From Acetatifactor sp. (GTDB taxonomy: Bacteria > Bacillota > Clostridia > Lachnospirales > Lachnospiraceae), in NCBI GenBank assembly GCA_016290775.1, contig JAEEVF010000005.1, positions 1 to 64,000 on the forward strand: DNA of 64,000 nucleotides, written 5' to 3'. This document shows positions 26,445 through 33,580 of this stretch, in pieces. A model generated the notes under the pieces. That model was not told the DNA's origin. It saw only the letters and a program-made list of their open reading frames with translations, and did no database searches. Position 1 is the first letter of the stretch. Every line of letters begins with the position of its first letter. The position numbers and the translations under genes are program-made.

Positions 26445-27362
26445 ATGACTTTATTTCAGATGGCATTTGATTTTATATTATATTCCTTCGTCGGCTGGGT
26501 GATCGAGGTGATCTATCACGCGGTCACGCAAGGAAAAGTGGTCAACCGCGGCATGCTCAACGGCCCGGTCTGCCCGATCTACGGCTGTGGCGTGGTGGGC
26601 GCCTTCCTGATCGCAAAGCAAGGCGCGGAATATGCCTTCGCTTGCGAACCAAGTGAGCTGAACGGCTTCATCATATTCCTTGGCGGAATGCTTCTTTGTA
26701 CGATGATCGAGCTTGTGACGGGAGCGCTGCTCGATACCATCTTCCACATGAGATGGTGGGATTATCGCGAAAAGCCCTTTAACCTCAACGGATATATCTG
26801 CCTGGAGTTCTCGATCATCTGGGGTCTCGCGATGGTGTTTGCGATCAAGGTTCTCTACCCGAGCCCTGGGCATGGATTCTTTGAGCTTGTGCCCAACATG
26901 CTGACGAACATCGTGCTGATCCTTTGCTACATTGCGCTGGCGGCAGATCTTGTGGTCACCGTCCTGATGATACGAAGGATGGAGCATCGCTTGGGAGAGC
27001 TTGATGAAGTGCAAAAGAAGATGCGCGCGGTCAGCGACAAGCTGAGTGTGATGATCGGCGAAGGAACCCTCGGAGAAATGCAACGCCTCGACGAAGGAAG
27101 ACTGCAGGCAGCCCTCGCAAAGGCAGAACTTCGCGACGCCATCTCCGCCAGCGAAAAGGAGCGGATGGCCGACCTCGCCAAAAAGAAAAGAGACCTGGAA
27201 CTCATGGCCGCCAAGCTTTCCAAGAGCTTCACCGAGCACAGGATTCTTGGCCTCGGCCGTTTTGTGAGCGCCTTCCCCGGCCTCAAACACGACCGCCTCG
27301 GCAACGTAAAGAAACTTATCGCCGGCTGGCTTGACGCCCGTCGCCCCGCCGATAACGCATAG
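26445..27362 (+). CDS. PF06541 (CmpB-type) putative ABC transporter permease-like membrane protein
   Basis: 305 aa from ATG 26445 (GGGAG at 26434). The N-terminal 170 residues match PF06541: DFILYSFVGWVIEVIYH, RGMLNGPVCPIYGCGVVG, and MRWWDYREKPFNLNGYICLE. About five helices, then a long charged helical tail (EVQKKMRAVSDKLSVMI; ELRDAISASEKERMADLAKK). The family is widespread in Firmicutes; its transport assignment rests on weak evidence. Confidence 0.85.
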   Translation: MTLFQMAFDFILYSFVGWVIEVIYHAVTQGKVVNRGMLNGPVCPIYGCGVVGAFLIAKQGAEYAFACEPSELNGFIIFLGGMLLCTMIELVTGALLDTIFHMRWWDYREKPFNLNGYICLEFSIIWGLAMVFAIKVLYPSPGHGFFELVPNMLTNIVLILCYIALAADLVVTVLMIRRMEHRLGELDEVQKKMRAVSDKLSVMIGEGTLGEMQRLDEGRLQAALAKAELRDAISASEKERMADLAKKKRDLELMAAKLSKSFTEHRILGLGRFVSAFPGLKHDRLGNVKKLIAGWLDARRPADNA

Positions 27363-27444
27363 TGTGCCACTGGGGACGGTTCTTTTTGGCACGTTTTCCC
27401 CATGGGAAAAACGTGCCAAAAAGAACCGTCCCCAGTGGCACACC
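27362..27444. repeat. palindromic repeat, copy 5
   Basis: An 83-bp near-perfect palindrome, GTGTGCCACTGGGGACGG... with centre TTTTCCCCATGGGAAAA. It lies between convergent genes and could terminate both. Confidence 0.92.
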
Positions 27445-27452
27445 TGCAGCAG

Positions 27453-27890
27453 CTATTCGTTCATCTTCTGGAACTCGGCCAGCTCGCGGTCCAAAGCCTT
27501 TGCGGATAGCAGGTTTCCGACCCAGGAGATGAGTGTCGCAGCCACGAAAACAAAGAATATGCTCCCCAAAAGCGTTGCGATCATGTGGGGCTGGTGCCAG
27601 TATTCGCCGGCGCCGTAAAGCGCCACGAACGTAACGCCTGCCTCGATCAAAAGAAGCTGCAAAACCTTTCGGAGCAAGAGTTCCTTCACCTTGAGCTCCC
27701 GCTTGGAGTACGTTACCAGATTGGGCACCGTGCCGACGAGAGCATATACTAACGGAGCGGAGAAGACTTGATATCCAAAGGTCTGCTCCGGCGCCAAGAT
27801 CGGTCCGACCACAAGGAAGACCATTGTGATCAGAGTTGTCACCATAAAAAACGTTCTGACAAAATCAATCCAAAATTCTTTTCCCTGCAT
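27453..27890 (-). CDS. DUF3021 membrane protein
   Basis: 145 aa. The ATG at 27890 gives a better spacing to GAGGAGG than the ATG at 27896, which overlaps the LytTR stop as ATGA. Four hydrophobic helices and the phrase VTYSKRELKVKELLLRKVLQ between helices 2 and 3 are typical of DUF3021. The family is nearly always encoded with a LytTR regulator and probably modulates it at the membrane. A paralogous pair lies at 38.8-39.7 kb. Confidence 0.88.
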   Translation of the reverse strand: MQGKEFWIDFVRTFFMVTTLITMVFLVVGPILAPEQTFGYQVFSAPLVYALVGTVPNLVTYSKRELKVKELLLRKVLQLLLIEAGVTFVALYGAGEYWHQPHMIATLLGSIFFVFVAATLISWVGNLLSAKALDRELAEFQKMNE

Positions 27891-27892
27891 GG

Positions 27893-28336
27893 TCATGACC
27901 CTCCTCGCAGCGCTTTTTTCAGCTCCGCTACGTACTTTCTCGTGATGATGATCTCATCGCCGCTCTTTAGCACCGCCAGCATCCGCCCGTTCATGGCGGG
28001 CTTTATGGACTGCACCTTCATCAGATTCAAAAGCAAGGATTTCGAGACGCGCAGAAAATGCTTCTCGCGCAAAAGCTCTTCGAGTTCATATAACTTCTGA
28101 CGCGTCTCATAAACCTGCTTTTGCGTATAGAGAAAGACCTTGTTGTCTACCGCTTCCACGTAAACGACGTCCGTCACTGCGATCTCGAACTGATTGCCCT
28201 CCTGAATGCCGGTGAGCTGCCCTTGCCGCGTCTTGACGAAGGCCACGATCTCCCGCACCTCGTCCGTCATTTCATGACAGTGGATCTCCACTTTTTCTGG
28301 CTTTTCTTTTCCAACCTTGAAAATCTTAATCTCCAT
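27893..28336 (-). CDS. LytTR-domain DNA-binding regulator
   Basis: 147 aa. ATG at 28336 with GGAG upstream. The pattern VEIHCHEMTDEVREIVAFVK, then DVVYVEAVDNKVFLYTQKQV, YELEELLREKHFLRVSKSLL and NLMKVQSIKP is that of the small Gram-positive LytTR regulators coupled to DUF3021. No receiver domain. It overlaps DUF3021 by four bases. Three tandem 38-bp repeats directly upstream may be its binding sites, since LytTR proteins bind direct repeats. Confidence 0.9.
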   Translation of the reverse strand: MEIKIFKVGKEKPEKVEIHCHEMTDEVREIVAFVKTRQGQLTGIQEGNQFEIAVTDVVYVEAVDNKVFLYTQKQVYETRQKLYELEELLREKHFLRVSKSLLLNLMKVQSIKPAMNGRMLAVLKSGDEIIITRKYVAELKKALRGGS

Positions 28337-28343
28337 GTTTTCT

Positions 28344-28469
28344 CCGTGCGTGTTAATTCAATCTTAAATCCGCAGCCCGCCCGTGCGTGTTAATGACAAG
28401 CTTAAATCTGCAGCCCGCCAATGCGCATTAATAACAATCCTAAATCTGCAGCCCGCCCATGCGCATTAA
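28344..28469. repeat. tandem 37-38 bp repeats (3 copies plus a 13-bp partial)
   Basis: Copies at 28344-28380, 28381-28418 and 28419-28456, with a partial at 28457-28469. Each starts C-C/A-R-TGCGYRTTAA and ends AAATCYGCAGCCCGC; the middle varies. They fill the gap between the LytTR start and the hydrolase stop, where the LytTR promoter must lie. Confidence 0.85.
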
Positions 28470-28470
28470 G

Positions 28471-29910
28471 TCACTTCTGGGCCTGCGCCGCGCCCGCTTC
28501 CTTGAGGTGGCAATCGCAGAAATGCAATATGATATCGTTCATGTCCTCGACGCATTGTTTGGCGTCAATGCTGCCCGTTCCGAGCTTCGACGCAAGGAAG
28601 GGCGAAAACAGCGGCAGGTCCGTGAAATTCATGTGGTCGCTGCCCTCAAAGTAAGTATACCCCGCGTCCTTTGCGTTTGCAAGCACCGCGCCGTTGACAT
28701 ATAATGCGCCGTATTTTTCAAGTTCCATTTGATGATGTTCGTTGTTGACCGCGAGCAATGGCACGGGATATGCTTCCGCCGGATATTGATATTCCCCCTT
28801 TTCATAAGAGAGCTGCTCGCCGAGCATGGTGCCGTCTAAGTCGATCACAAGGTCGACGACGTTGCTTTTTTGCCGACCGACCGTCACGCTTGTGGCGCCG
28901 CCCAAGGAATGCCCCATCAAGCCAATTTTATCGACGTCGACGCAGGAGAGTACTTTCTTTAAGGTTTGCGCGTCGGCATCGCTTTTGACGTACCAAGCGG
29001 GGCCAAAGTCGTTTGCGTTGTCAGCCGTGCCTTCGTCGCTGCCCGTCGTTTCTTTGCCGTCCGCTTCGGCGACGCCTTGCTCCGCGAATTCCGCCCCCTG
29101 CCTTCTCACTTCGTCGATCACAAAGCTCATGTCATCCATGCGAAGCTTCATCCATTCTCGCGTCGTCTGAAAGATCTCCTCCTCAGGAATGTCTCCGTCC
29201 TCCGCATTTCCGATGCGAAGCGCCGACTGAATGAATTCAGGATTCACGAGGATGGTCTTTCCTTCCGTATCCTTCGTGAAGAAAGAATGATAGGGGTGGT
29301 CCATGCTGATCACGACATAGCCGTGGCTCGCCAACTCCATGAAGGTAGAAGAGTTGCTCTGATAGTATCCAAAGGCCCCGTGAGAGAAGAATACGATCGG
29401 AGCTTTTTCCGTGGGCGCTTCGGGATAATATACATAGAGCGGCACTTCGCGATAGCTTCCGTCTTGCTCAAATTCTTCCAGCCTGCTCTCATCCGTGAGG
29501 ATCGCGGACACCATTCCTACCTTATGTTTTCCGGTCGTCGGAAGCCCTTCGTATCCGGTGAAAACATATGCCGGGATCAGGGAGATCCAAAGCAGGATGC
29601 ATGCCAGAAGCGTTGCCGCTATGGTGCGGCCAGTGCGAGACGCGCCCTGCTTCTTGCTGCGATTCCTCAAAAGAAACCGCACCCCGGCGATGATCAGCCG
29701 AATGCTCAGGATCACAAAGCATCCCGCAAACCGCAGCCCTTTATTTCCAACGGGCAGCAGCAGTATCAGTGCGATGAGCCCCCATTGAATCCCGCTAACA
29801 ACCAGGCGGTTCCTCTTCCACAAAATTCGTTCCTTCTGCTTTGCCAGCGTCCACACGCCAAGCCCAATCTCCAAACCTGCCAAGATCAAAAAGAATGTCC
29901 ATCCCATCAT
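28471..29910 (-). CDS. membrane-anchored alpha/beta hydrolase (platelet-activating-factor acetylhydrolase-like)
   Basis: 479 aa from ATG 29910 (GGAAGGAAAATGAC). The first 140 residues hold about four hydrophobic helices (WTFFLILAGLEIGLGVWTLA; GIQWGLIALILLLPVG; and two more). The catalytic part then shows VPLYVYYPEAP, IVFFSHGAFGYYQSNSS (oxyanion strand) and the nucleophile elbow GLMGHSLGG. NNEHHQME and GSDHMNF supply candidate His. The overall pattern follows the PAF-acetylhydrolase/dienelactone-hydrolase group. Substrate unknown. Confidence 0.82.
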   Translation of the reverse strand: MMGWTFFLILAGLEIGLGVWTLAKQKERILWKRNRLVVSGIQWGLIALILLLPVGNKGLRFAGCFVILSIRLIIAGVRFLLRNRSKKQGASRTGRTIAATLLACILLWISLIPAYVFTGYEGLPTTGKHKVGMVSAILTDESRLEEFEQDGSYREVPLYVYYPEAPTEKAPIVFFSHGAFGYYQSNSSTFMELASHGYVVISMDHPYHSFFTKDTEGKTILVNPEFIQSALRIGNAEDGDIPEEEIFQTTREWMKLRMDDMSFVIDEVRRQGAEFAEQGVAEADGKETTGSDEGTADNANDFGPAWYVKSDADAQTLKKVLSCVDVDKIGLMGHSLGGATSVTVGRQKSNVVDLVIDLDGTMLGEQLSYEKGEYQYPAEAYPVPLLAVNNEHHQMELEKYGALYVNGAVLANAKDAGYTYFEGSDHMNFTDLPLFSPFLASKLGTGSIDAKQCVEDMNDIILHFCDCHLKEAGAAQAQK

Positions 29911-30060
29911 GTCATTTTCCTTCCTGCGATCATGCGCATCGCCGTTCACACTAGGCCTTCGGCCAACCTGTTACGGCAAGTATAAAAAGAACCTAGGGAA
30001 AGCGCAATACTTCCCTCGGTAAGATGCATTTTTCGCAGGTAAGATGCATAAATAGGCCTT

Positions 30061-30080
30061 GGCGTGCCCACTGGCACGCC
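30061..30080. repeat. palindromic repeat, copy 6 (remnant)
   Basis: GGCGTGCC and GGCACGCC remain, separated by four bases; the GGGGACGG arms have been lost. Confidence 0.65.
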
Positions 30081-30082
30081 CG

Positions 30083-30189
30083 TCAGGTATACGCCGCGAG
30101 GGCCTTCTCGTAGAAGGCGCGGACGGTGGCGTGGCATCTGGCGGGCGACTCGATGACTGCGTCCGTAAGACGAACCAACGCGCAAGGTC
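30083..30189 (-). pseudogene. C-terminal remnant of a WYL-type regulator gene
   Basis: Read on the minus strand, the end codes DAVIESPARCHATVRAFYEK, then ALAAYT and a stop at 30083-30085. This matches the C-terminus of the intact gene at 33581-34570 (DAVIEAPARSHAAVRSFYEK). Upstream, a short piece matching its VRLTD region is joined directly to DAVIE, so about 45 codons are deleted, apparently at a GGACGC microhomology. It is a broken second copy next to the accessory island. Confidence 0.85.
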
Positions 30190-30264
30190 AACTCATTATA
30201 TATCTAGAAATGATACATAAAAAGCCGTTAAATGCACAAAAAATGCAAAAATGAATTTTATATG

Positions 30265-30293
30265 TTGACGTCGAGATGCTTTGATGGTATATT
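30265..30293 (+). promoter_or_regulatory. promoter of the AAA ATPase island
   Basis: TTGACG (30265-30270), 17 bp, TATATT (30288-30293) with extended TG at 30285. The remaining 29911-30264 segment holds only the repeat and pseudogene remnants. Confidence 0.75.
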
Positions 30294-30331
30294 TAACTCA
30301 GAAAGCAAGATAAGGGGGGCAAAGAAATCCT

Positions 30332-31603
30332 ATGCTATTACAGTTTTCTGTGGAGAATTTTATGTCATTTAAGGAAAAAGCTATTCTTAGCTTGGAACCC
30401 TCTAGGGATAAGGAACACCCCGAGAATATATGTCAAAAAGGCGAACTCAAGGGATTGAACATTTTAGCAACCTATGGGGCGAATGCGTCTGGCAAAACGA
30501 ATTTTTTTAAGGCAATTACAGTTGCTCTTTTAATGATTCGGACTTCGAATATTCGACAGGTAAATGAGAAGCTTCCCATTACTCCATTCAAGTTTTCGGC
30601 TGAGTGCGCGTTTATGCCGAGCAAATTTGAATTCCAGTTCATTGCAGGGGATGGTAAAAAGTATATTTATGGGTTTATCGCTGATAGTCAAAGTGTTTAT
30701 GAAGAATACTTATTTAGATTTGGCTCGCGAAGACCTACAAAGATATTTGAACGGAAAATTGATGGCACATATGAATTCACGGCAAGGGAAAAGAATGCCC
30801 TTTTACCACTTACTCAATGGAATACGCCAAACAAGTTTTTTATAGCGACTGCTACTATGTGGAATGCTCAAAGTACCAAAATACCACTTGAATGGCTAAC
30901 AAGTGGCATTGATACTTATACAGAATTGGGAGCCTTGACGCAGGATGCTATGATGCGTTATCAGGGTGAAAAGGCTGATGAATATATAAAGTTCACCGAA
31001 AAGATTATGAGTGAGACGGATATTAACATATCGAGGATAGATGTTAAGGTTAAGAAGACCCCAATCAATCCCAATATCATGCCACTCATTCCTGGTTTGA
31101 TAATTAATGGTCAACTTATTCAACCACAAGAACAGACTCAACTTGAAATAAAAACATTTCATGAGGTGTCTGATGAGGATGGAAGCAATAGGAACGAATA
31201 CTCCCTTCAATTAGGAGAGGAGTCGATCGGAACACAGATATTGTTTTCTTTTGCCCCGGTTCTGAAGAAGGCGTTGGAAGAGGGTAGAACAATCGTGATT
31301 GACGAGATTGATAAGAGCCTTCATCCGGCTATTGTTAAGTACGTGGTAAATCTTTTTAGAAATAGGGAAATAAACAAAGCAGGGGCACAACTTATTATAA
31401 CCACACACGATACTTCATTGCTTTCACTGAGTATGTTTAGAAGAGACCAAATATATTTTGTGGAGAAAAACCGGGAGACGGCTGTGTCTAGATTATACTC
31501 AATGGATGAGTATCCTGTGAGAAAAGGTGAAAACATCGAAAAAGGATATCTTCTTGGACGTTATGGCGCTGTTCCAGAAATTCAAGGTGGTGATATCATT
31601 TGA
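30332..31603 (+). CDS. AAA-family ATPase of the RloA/abortive-infection type
   Basis: 423 aa, GGGGGG ribosome site. It opens LLQFSVENFMSFKEKAILSL like SMC/OLD-type ATPases. Walker A is GANASGKT (49-56), and a late VIDEIDKSLHPAIVKYVVNL provides Walker B, followed by LIITTHDTSLLS. These AAA_15/AAA_21 proteins occur in RloA-RloB, AbiL and retron-like antiphage modules. The next gene overlaps its stop and is probably the partner. Low-GC codon use contrasts with the flanking genes, supporting horizontal acquisition. Confidence 0.85.
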   Translation: MLLQFSVENFMSFKEKAILSLEPSRDKEHPENICQKGELKGLNILATYGANASGKTNFFKAITVALLMIRTSNIRQVNEKLPITPFKFSAECAFMPSKFEFQFIAGDGKKYIYGFIADSQSVYEEYLFRFGSRRPTKIFERKIDGTYEFTAREKNALLPLTQWNTPNKFFIATATMWNAQSTKIPLEWLTSGIDTYTELGALTQDAMMRYQGEKADEYIKFTEKIMSETDINISRIDVKVKKTPINPNIMPLIPGLIINGQLIQPQEQTQLEIKTFHEVSDEDGSNRNEYSLQLGEESIGTQILFSFAPVLKKALEEGRTIVIDEIDKSLHPAIVKYVVNLFRNREINKAGAQLIITTHDTSLLSLSMFRRDQIYFVEKNRETAVSRLYSMDEYPVRKGENIEKGYLLGRYGAVPEIQGGDII

Positions 31604-31905
31604 ATGATTTATGCAAGAAAAAGGAAAGAAATACTCGAGACAGAACAAGAAAGAACATCATTATAGTTGTTTCTGAAGACACTAGTAAAACGAAGAGAGA
31701 TATAGCTGGAATACTGGAAATAGATACTAGTCGTACCGTGCTGCAGGTAATTAACACAAAATTAAAAGGCAAACACCTACAGAAAGCAATAACGGATTAT
31801 ATAAAAGATAACAGTATATGCGTGGAAAAAGGAGACAGGTTGATTTACCTGGATGAGAAAAAAGAGGGAGGTGATGTCTATGATTGTAGAACAATTGAAC
31901 AATGA
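31600..31905 (+). CDS. small partner of the AAA ATPase, possibly a reduced RloB-like protein
   Basis: 101 aa from TTG 31600, overlapping the ATPase stop, with AAGGTGGTGA upstream. RNTRDRTRKNIIIVVSEDT is faintly like the start of RloB (basic run, then a strand ending in an acidic residue), and GDRLIYLDEKKEGGDVYDC could be a second acidic strand. RloB proteins are about twice this size, so it is either a minimal version or a truncated one. Function remains a guess from context. Confidence 0.5.
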   Translation: MNDLCKKKERNTRDRTRKNIIIVVSEDTSKTKRDIAGILEIDTSRTVLQVINTKLKGKHLQKAITDYIKDNSICVEKGDRLIYLDEKKEGGDVYDCRTIEQ

Positions 31906-31907
31906 AA

Positions 31908-31946
31908 AACACTCAAATAATTGCGGCTAACAACTATTTGAGTGTT
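31908..31946 (+). terminator. 12-bp perfect hairpin after the ATPase pair
   Basis: AACACTCAAATA (31908-31919) pairs with TATTTGAGTGTT (31935-31946). It starts 2 bp after the stop codon. There is no strong U-run, so it may be a processing or stability element rather than a true terminator. Confidence 0.5.
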
Positions 31947-31949
31947 AAT

Positions 31950-32001
31950 CTTCGGATGCGAGCACCCTATGTTTAGCAAAATCATTATGCCACATCCGAA
32001 G
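31950..32001. terminator. second hairpin, CTTCGGATG/CATCCGAAG
   Basis: CTTCGGATG (31950-31958) pairs with CATCCGAAG (31993-32001) around a 34-nt loop, then a run of seven A. It reads as a terminator for the minus strand; its role on the plus strand is unclear. Confidence 0.4.
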
Positions 32002-32033
32002 AAAAAAATCAATAATTTAAAAGGAGAAAGATT

Positions 32034-32132
32034 ATGAAAACTCTAGTATTAAAAAGATTTTTTTCTAAAGGAGGTGGCTTAAACTATGGGCTCAGGTTAC
32101 CATGGCGGGTTTGGCGATACTTTGGGAAGTAA
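32034..32132 (+). CDS. 32-residue basic leader peptide overlapping the next gene
   Basis: ATG 32034 follows AAGGAGAAAG. It codes MKTLVLKRFFSKGGGLNYGL and 12 more residues, ending at TAA 32130-32132. The next gene starts inside it at 32086, and that gene's ribosome site (AAAGGAGGTGG) is within this ORF. It may serve translational coupling, or be a small peptide in its own right. Confidence 0.35.
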   Translation: MKTLVLKRFFSKGGGLNYGLRLPWRVWRYFGK

Positions 32133-32499
32133 AGAGAGAAACCGTATCGGGAATCCTGTTCCACCAACTGAAAGAAACTATGAGATGGCGTTGAATCCAC
32201 ATTATTATGCAACTGTAATCGCAAAAAAATATGGAATCAATCTAAAAGGGTCTGGTCGAACCATTCAAATTGTGTTTAATCCCAAATTACCTCCCGGGGT
32301 TGCAGGAAAAACAAGGGAAAACAACCCATACAGAATCGAAGTTGGTCCAAGTGCATTTTACAGCGAAATAGAATTGGCTAATACGATTGCCCATGAGTTA
32401 AATCATGCTCGCGATTATATTCGCGGTGGCCGTGCACCGGAAGATCCGGCTTATAATTCTGGTGATGCGTTGGAAGACTATATCAGAGGAAGGAGATGA
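32086..32499 (+). CDS. putative zinc metallopeptidase domain, toxin-like
   Basis: 137 aa, AAAGGAGGTGG ribosome site. HELNH at residues 103-107, within ANTIAHELNHARDYI, is a zincin active site. The rest (HYYATVIAKKYGINLKGSGR; VGPSAFYSEIE) resembles free-standing versions of the metallopeptidase domains found at the C-terminus of polymorphic toxins. There is no signal peptide or delivery domain. The next gene overlaps it by four bases (ATGA), as an immunity gene might. Confidence 0.65.
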   Translation: MGSGYHGGFGDTLGSKERNRIGNPVPPTERNYEMALNPHYYATVIAKKYGINLKGSGRTIQIVFNPKLPPGVAGKTRENNPYRIEVGPSAFYSEIELANTIAHELNHARDYIRGGRAPEDPAYNSGDALEDYIRGRR

Positions 32500-32843
32500 T
32501 TCATATGTGGTCTGATGAAAAAGATGAAATAATGAAACTATTTGAGGACACTGACGAACACTTTCCGCGTATGTGTCCATGCTGTGGGAAACAAACTGGA
32601 CATGTATTCTTTTATAAGCATCATGACAAAAGGTTTGGTAGTGCGTGGGCGTGGTGTAGTGAATGTCAAGAGTTTTCGCATTCTCGATTCTTAGTACCCG
32701 ATTGGTGGAAGAATATGAATACTATTAGACCTGACGAGCTTCATGGTCGCCCTGATGATTTGGACAAGGAATGTGAGGCAATCGATGATTGGGTTAATAT
32801 GCTTTTGAGTCAAAGATCAAATCGGGATTTCGAGAGCGTCTAG
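32496..32843 (+). CDS. small zinc-ribbon protein, candidate immunity partner
   Basis: 115 aa from ATG 32496, overlapping the preceding stop (ATGA); ATG 32505 has a better distance to GGAAGGAG. CPCCGKQTGHVFF and WAWCSECQEFSH give two Cys pairs. The remainder is acidic (EKDEIMKLFEDTDEHF). I do not recognise a family. The coupling to the metallopeptidase gene suggests an immunity or partner role. Confidence 0.6.
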   Translation: MIHMWSDEKDEIMKLFEDTDEHFPRMCPCCGKQTGHVFFYKHHDKRFGSAWAWCSECQEFSHSRFLVPDWWKNMNTIRPDELHGRPDDLDKECEAIDDWVNMLLSQRSNRDFESV

Positions 32844-32855
32844 TGGAGGTGGCAT

Positions 32856-33542
32856 ATGTCAAAAGAAAATGTTACCCGCAGAGGATGCAGAGATGTTTTT
32901 AATGCTTCGCTAGTTGTAGATGCAGAATATGATGGCATGTTTGAGTTTCCGCGAATTAACCCCACATATTTGATGCCAAACAGGCTGATTCCGTTCTCTA
33001 AGGCGCTATCATGTAGTGATTATGATCAATGGATACACTTCTACGAGGATGATTATTTGTTTGAAAGATTATGGAAAAACCCAGAGAAGTATTTGCCTGT
33101 TCTGAAAAAATTTAATGGCGTTATAACGCCGGATTTTAGTTTGTATAGAGATATGCCTTTGGCTATGCAGATCTGGAATATATATCGCAGCAGAGCTTTA
33201 GGCTATTGGCTTCAAAGAAATGGGGTAAGTGTTATTCCTAACATCAGATATGGGGATTGTCGCACTTATGGTATTTGCAGTGACGGAATTAGTAAACACT
33301 GTGTTATTGCTGTGGGATCTCATGGTAATCTTAGGTGTGTTGCGGATCGTGAAGTCTTTCTTGAAGGATTCGATTCTGTAGTGAGTAAACTTGAACCCCA
33401 AGCAGTAGTTATTTATGGCGCGGCTCCCGAAAGATTCTTTCAAAAGTATATTGATTCTGGAATGTGCCTTGTACAATTTGACAGTGATTATGCCGTTTCA
33501 CACAGGAAAAAACCTAAACAAAGTAATTCTAATGGTGAATAG
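32856..33542 (+). CDS. DUF4417 protein
   Basis: 228 aa, GGAGGTGG ribosome site. FNGVITPDFSLYRDMPLAMQ, then WNIYRSRALGYWLQRNGVSV and IPNIRYGD, are the characteristic DUF4417 phrases. The family is common in prophages and mobile elements and its function is not known. The C-terminal tail is basic and hydrophilic. Its presence supports the mobile nature of the 30.2-33.6 kb segment. Confidence 0.85.
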   Translation: MSKENVTRRGCRDVFNASLVVDAEYDGMFEFPRINPTYLMPNRLIPFSKALSCSDYDQWIHFYEDDYLFERLWKNPEKYLPVLKKFNGVITPDFSLYRDMPLAMQIWNIYRSRALGYWLQRNGVSVIPNIRYGDCRTYGICSDGISKHCVIAVGSHGNLRCVADREVFLEGFDSVVSKLEPQAVVIYGAAPERFFQKYIDSGMCLVQFDSDYAVSHRKKPKQSNSNGE

Positions 33543-33580
33543 CCATCCGGCATTTAATTCTCATGTCATCGGAATTGGGA

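Noticed and set aside
29946..30191. An 81-codon minus-strand ORF before the ATPase island
   Set aside because: It lies across the repeat remnant and reads the pseudogene segment in the wrong frame; the correct frame matches the WYL-type C-terminus.
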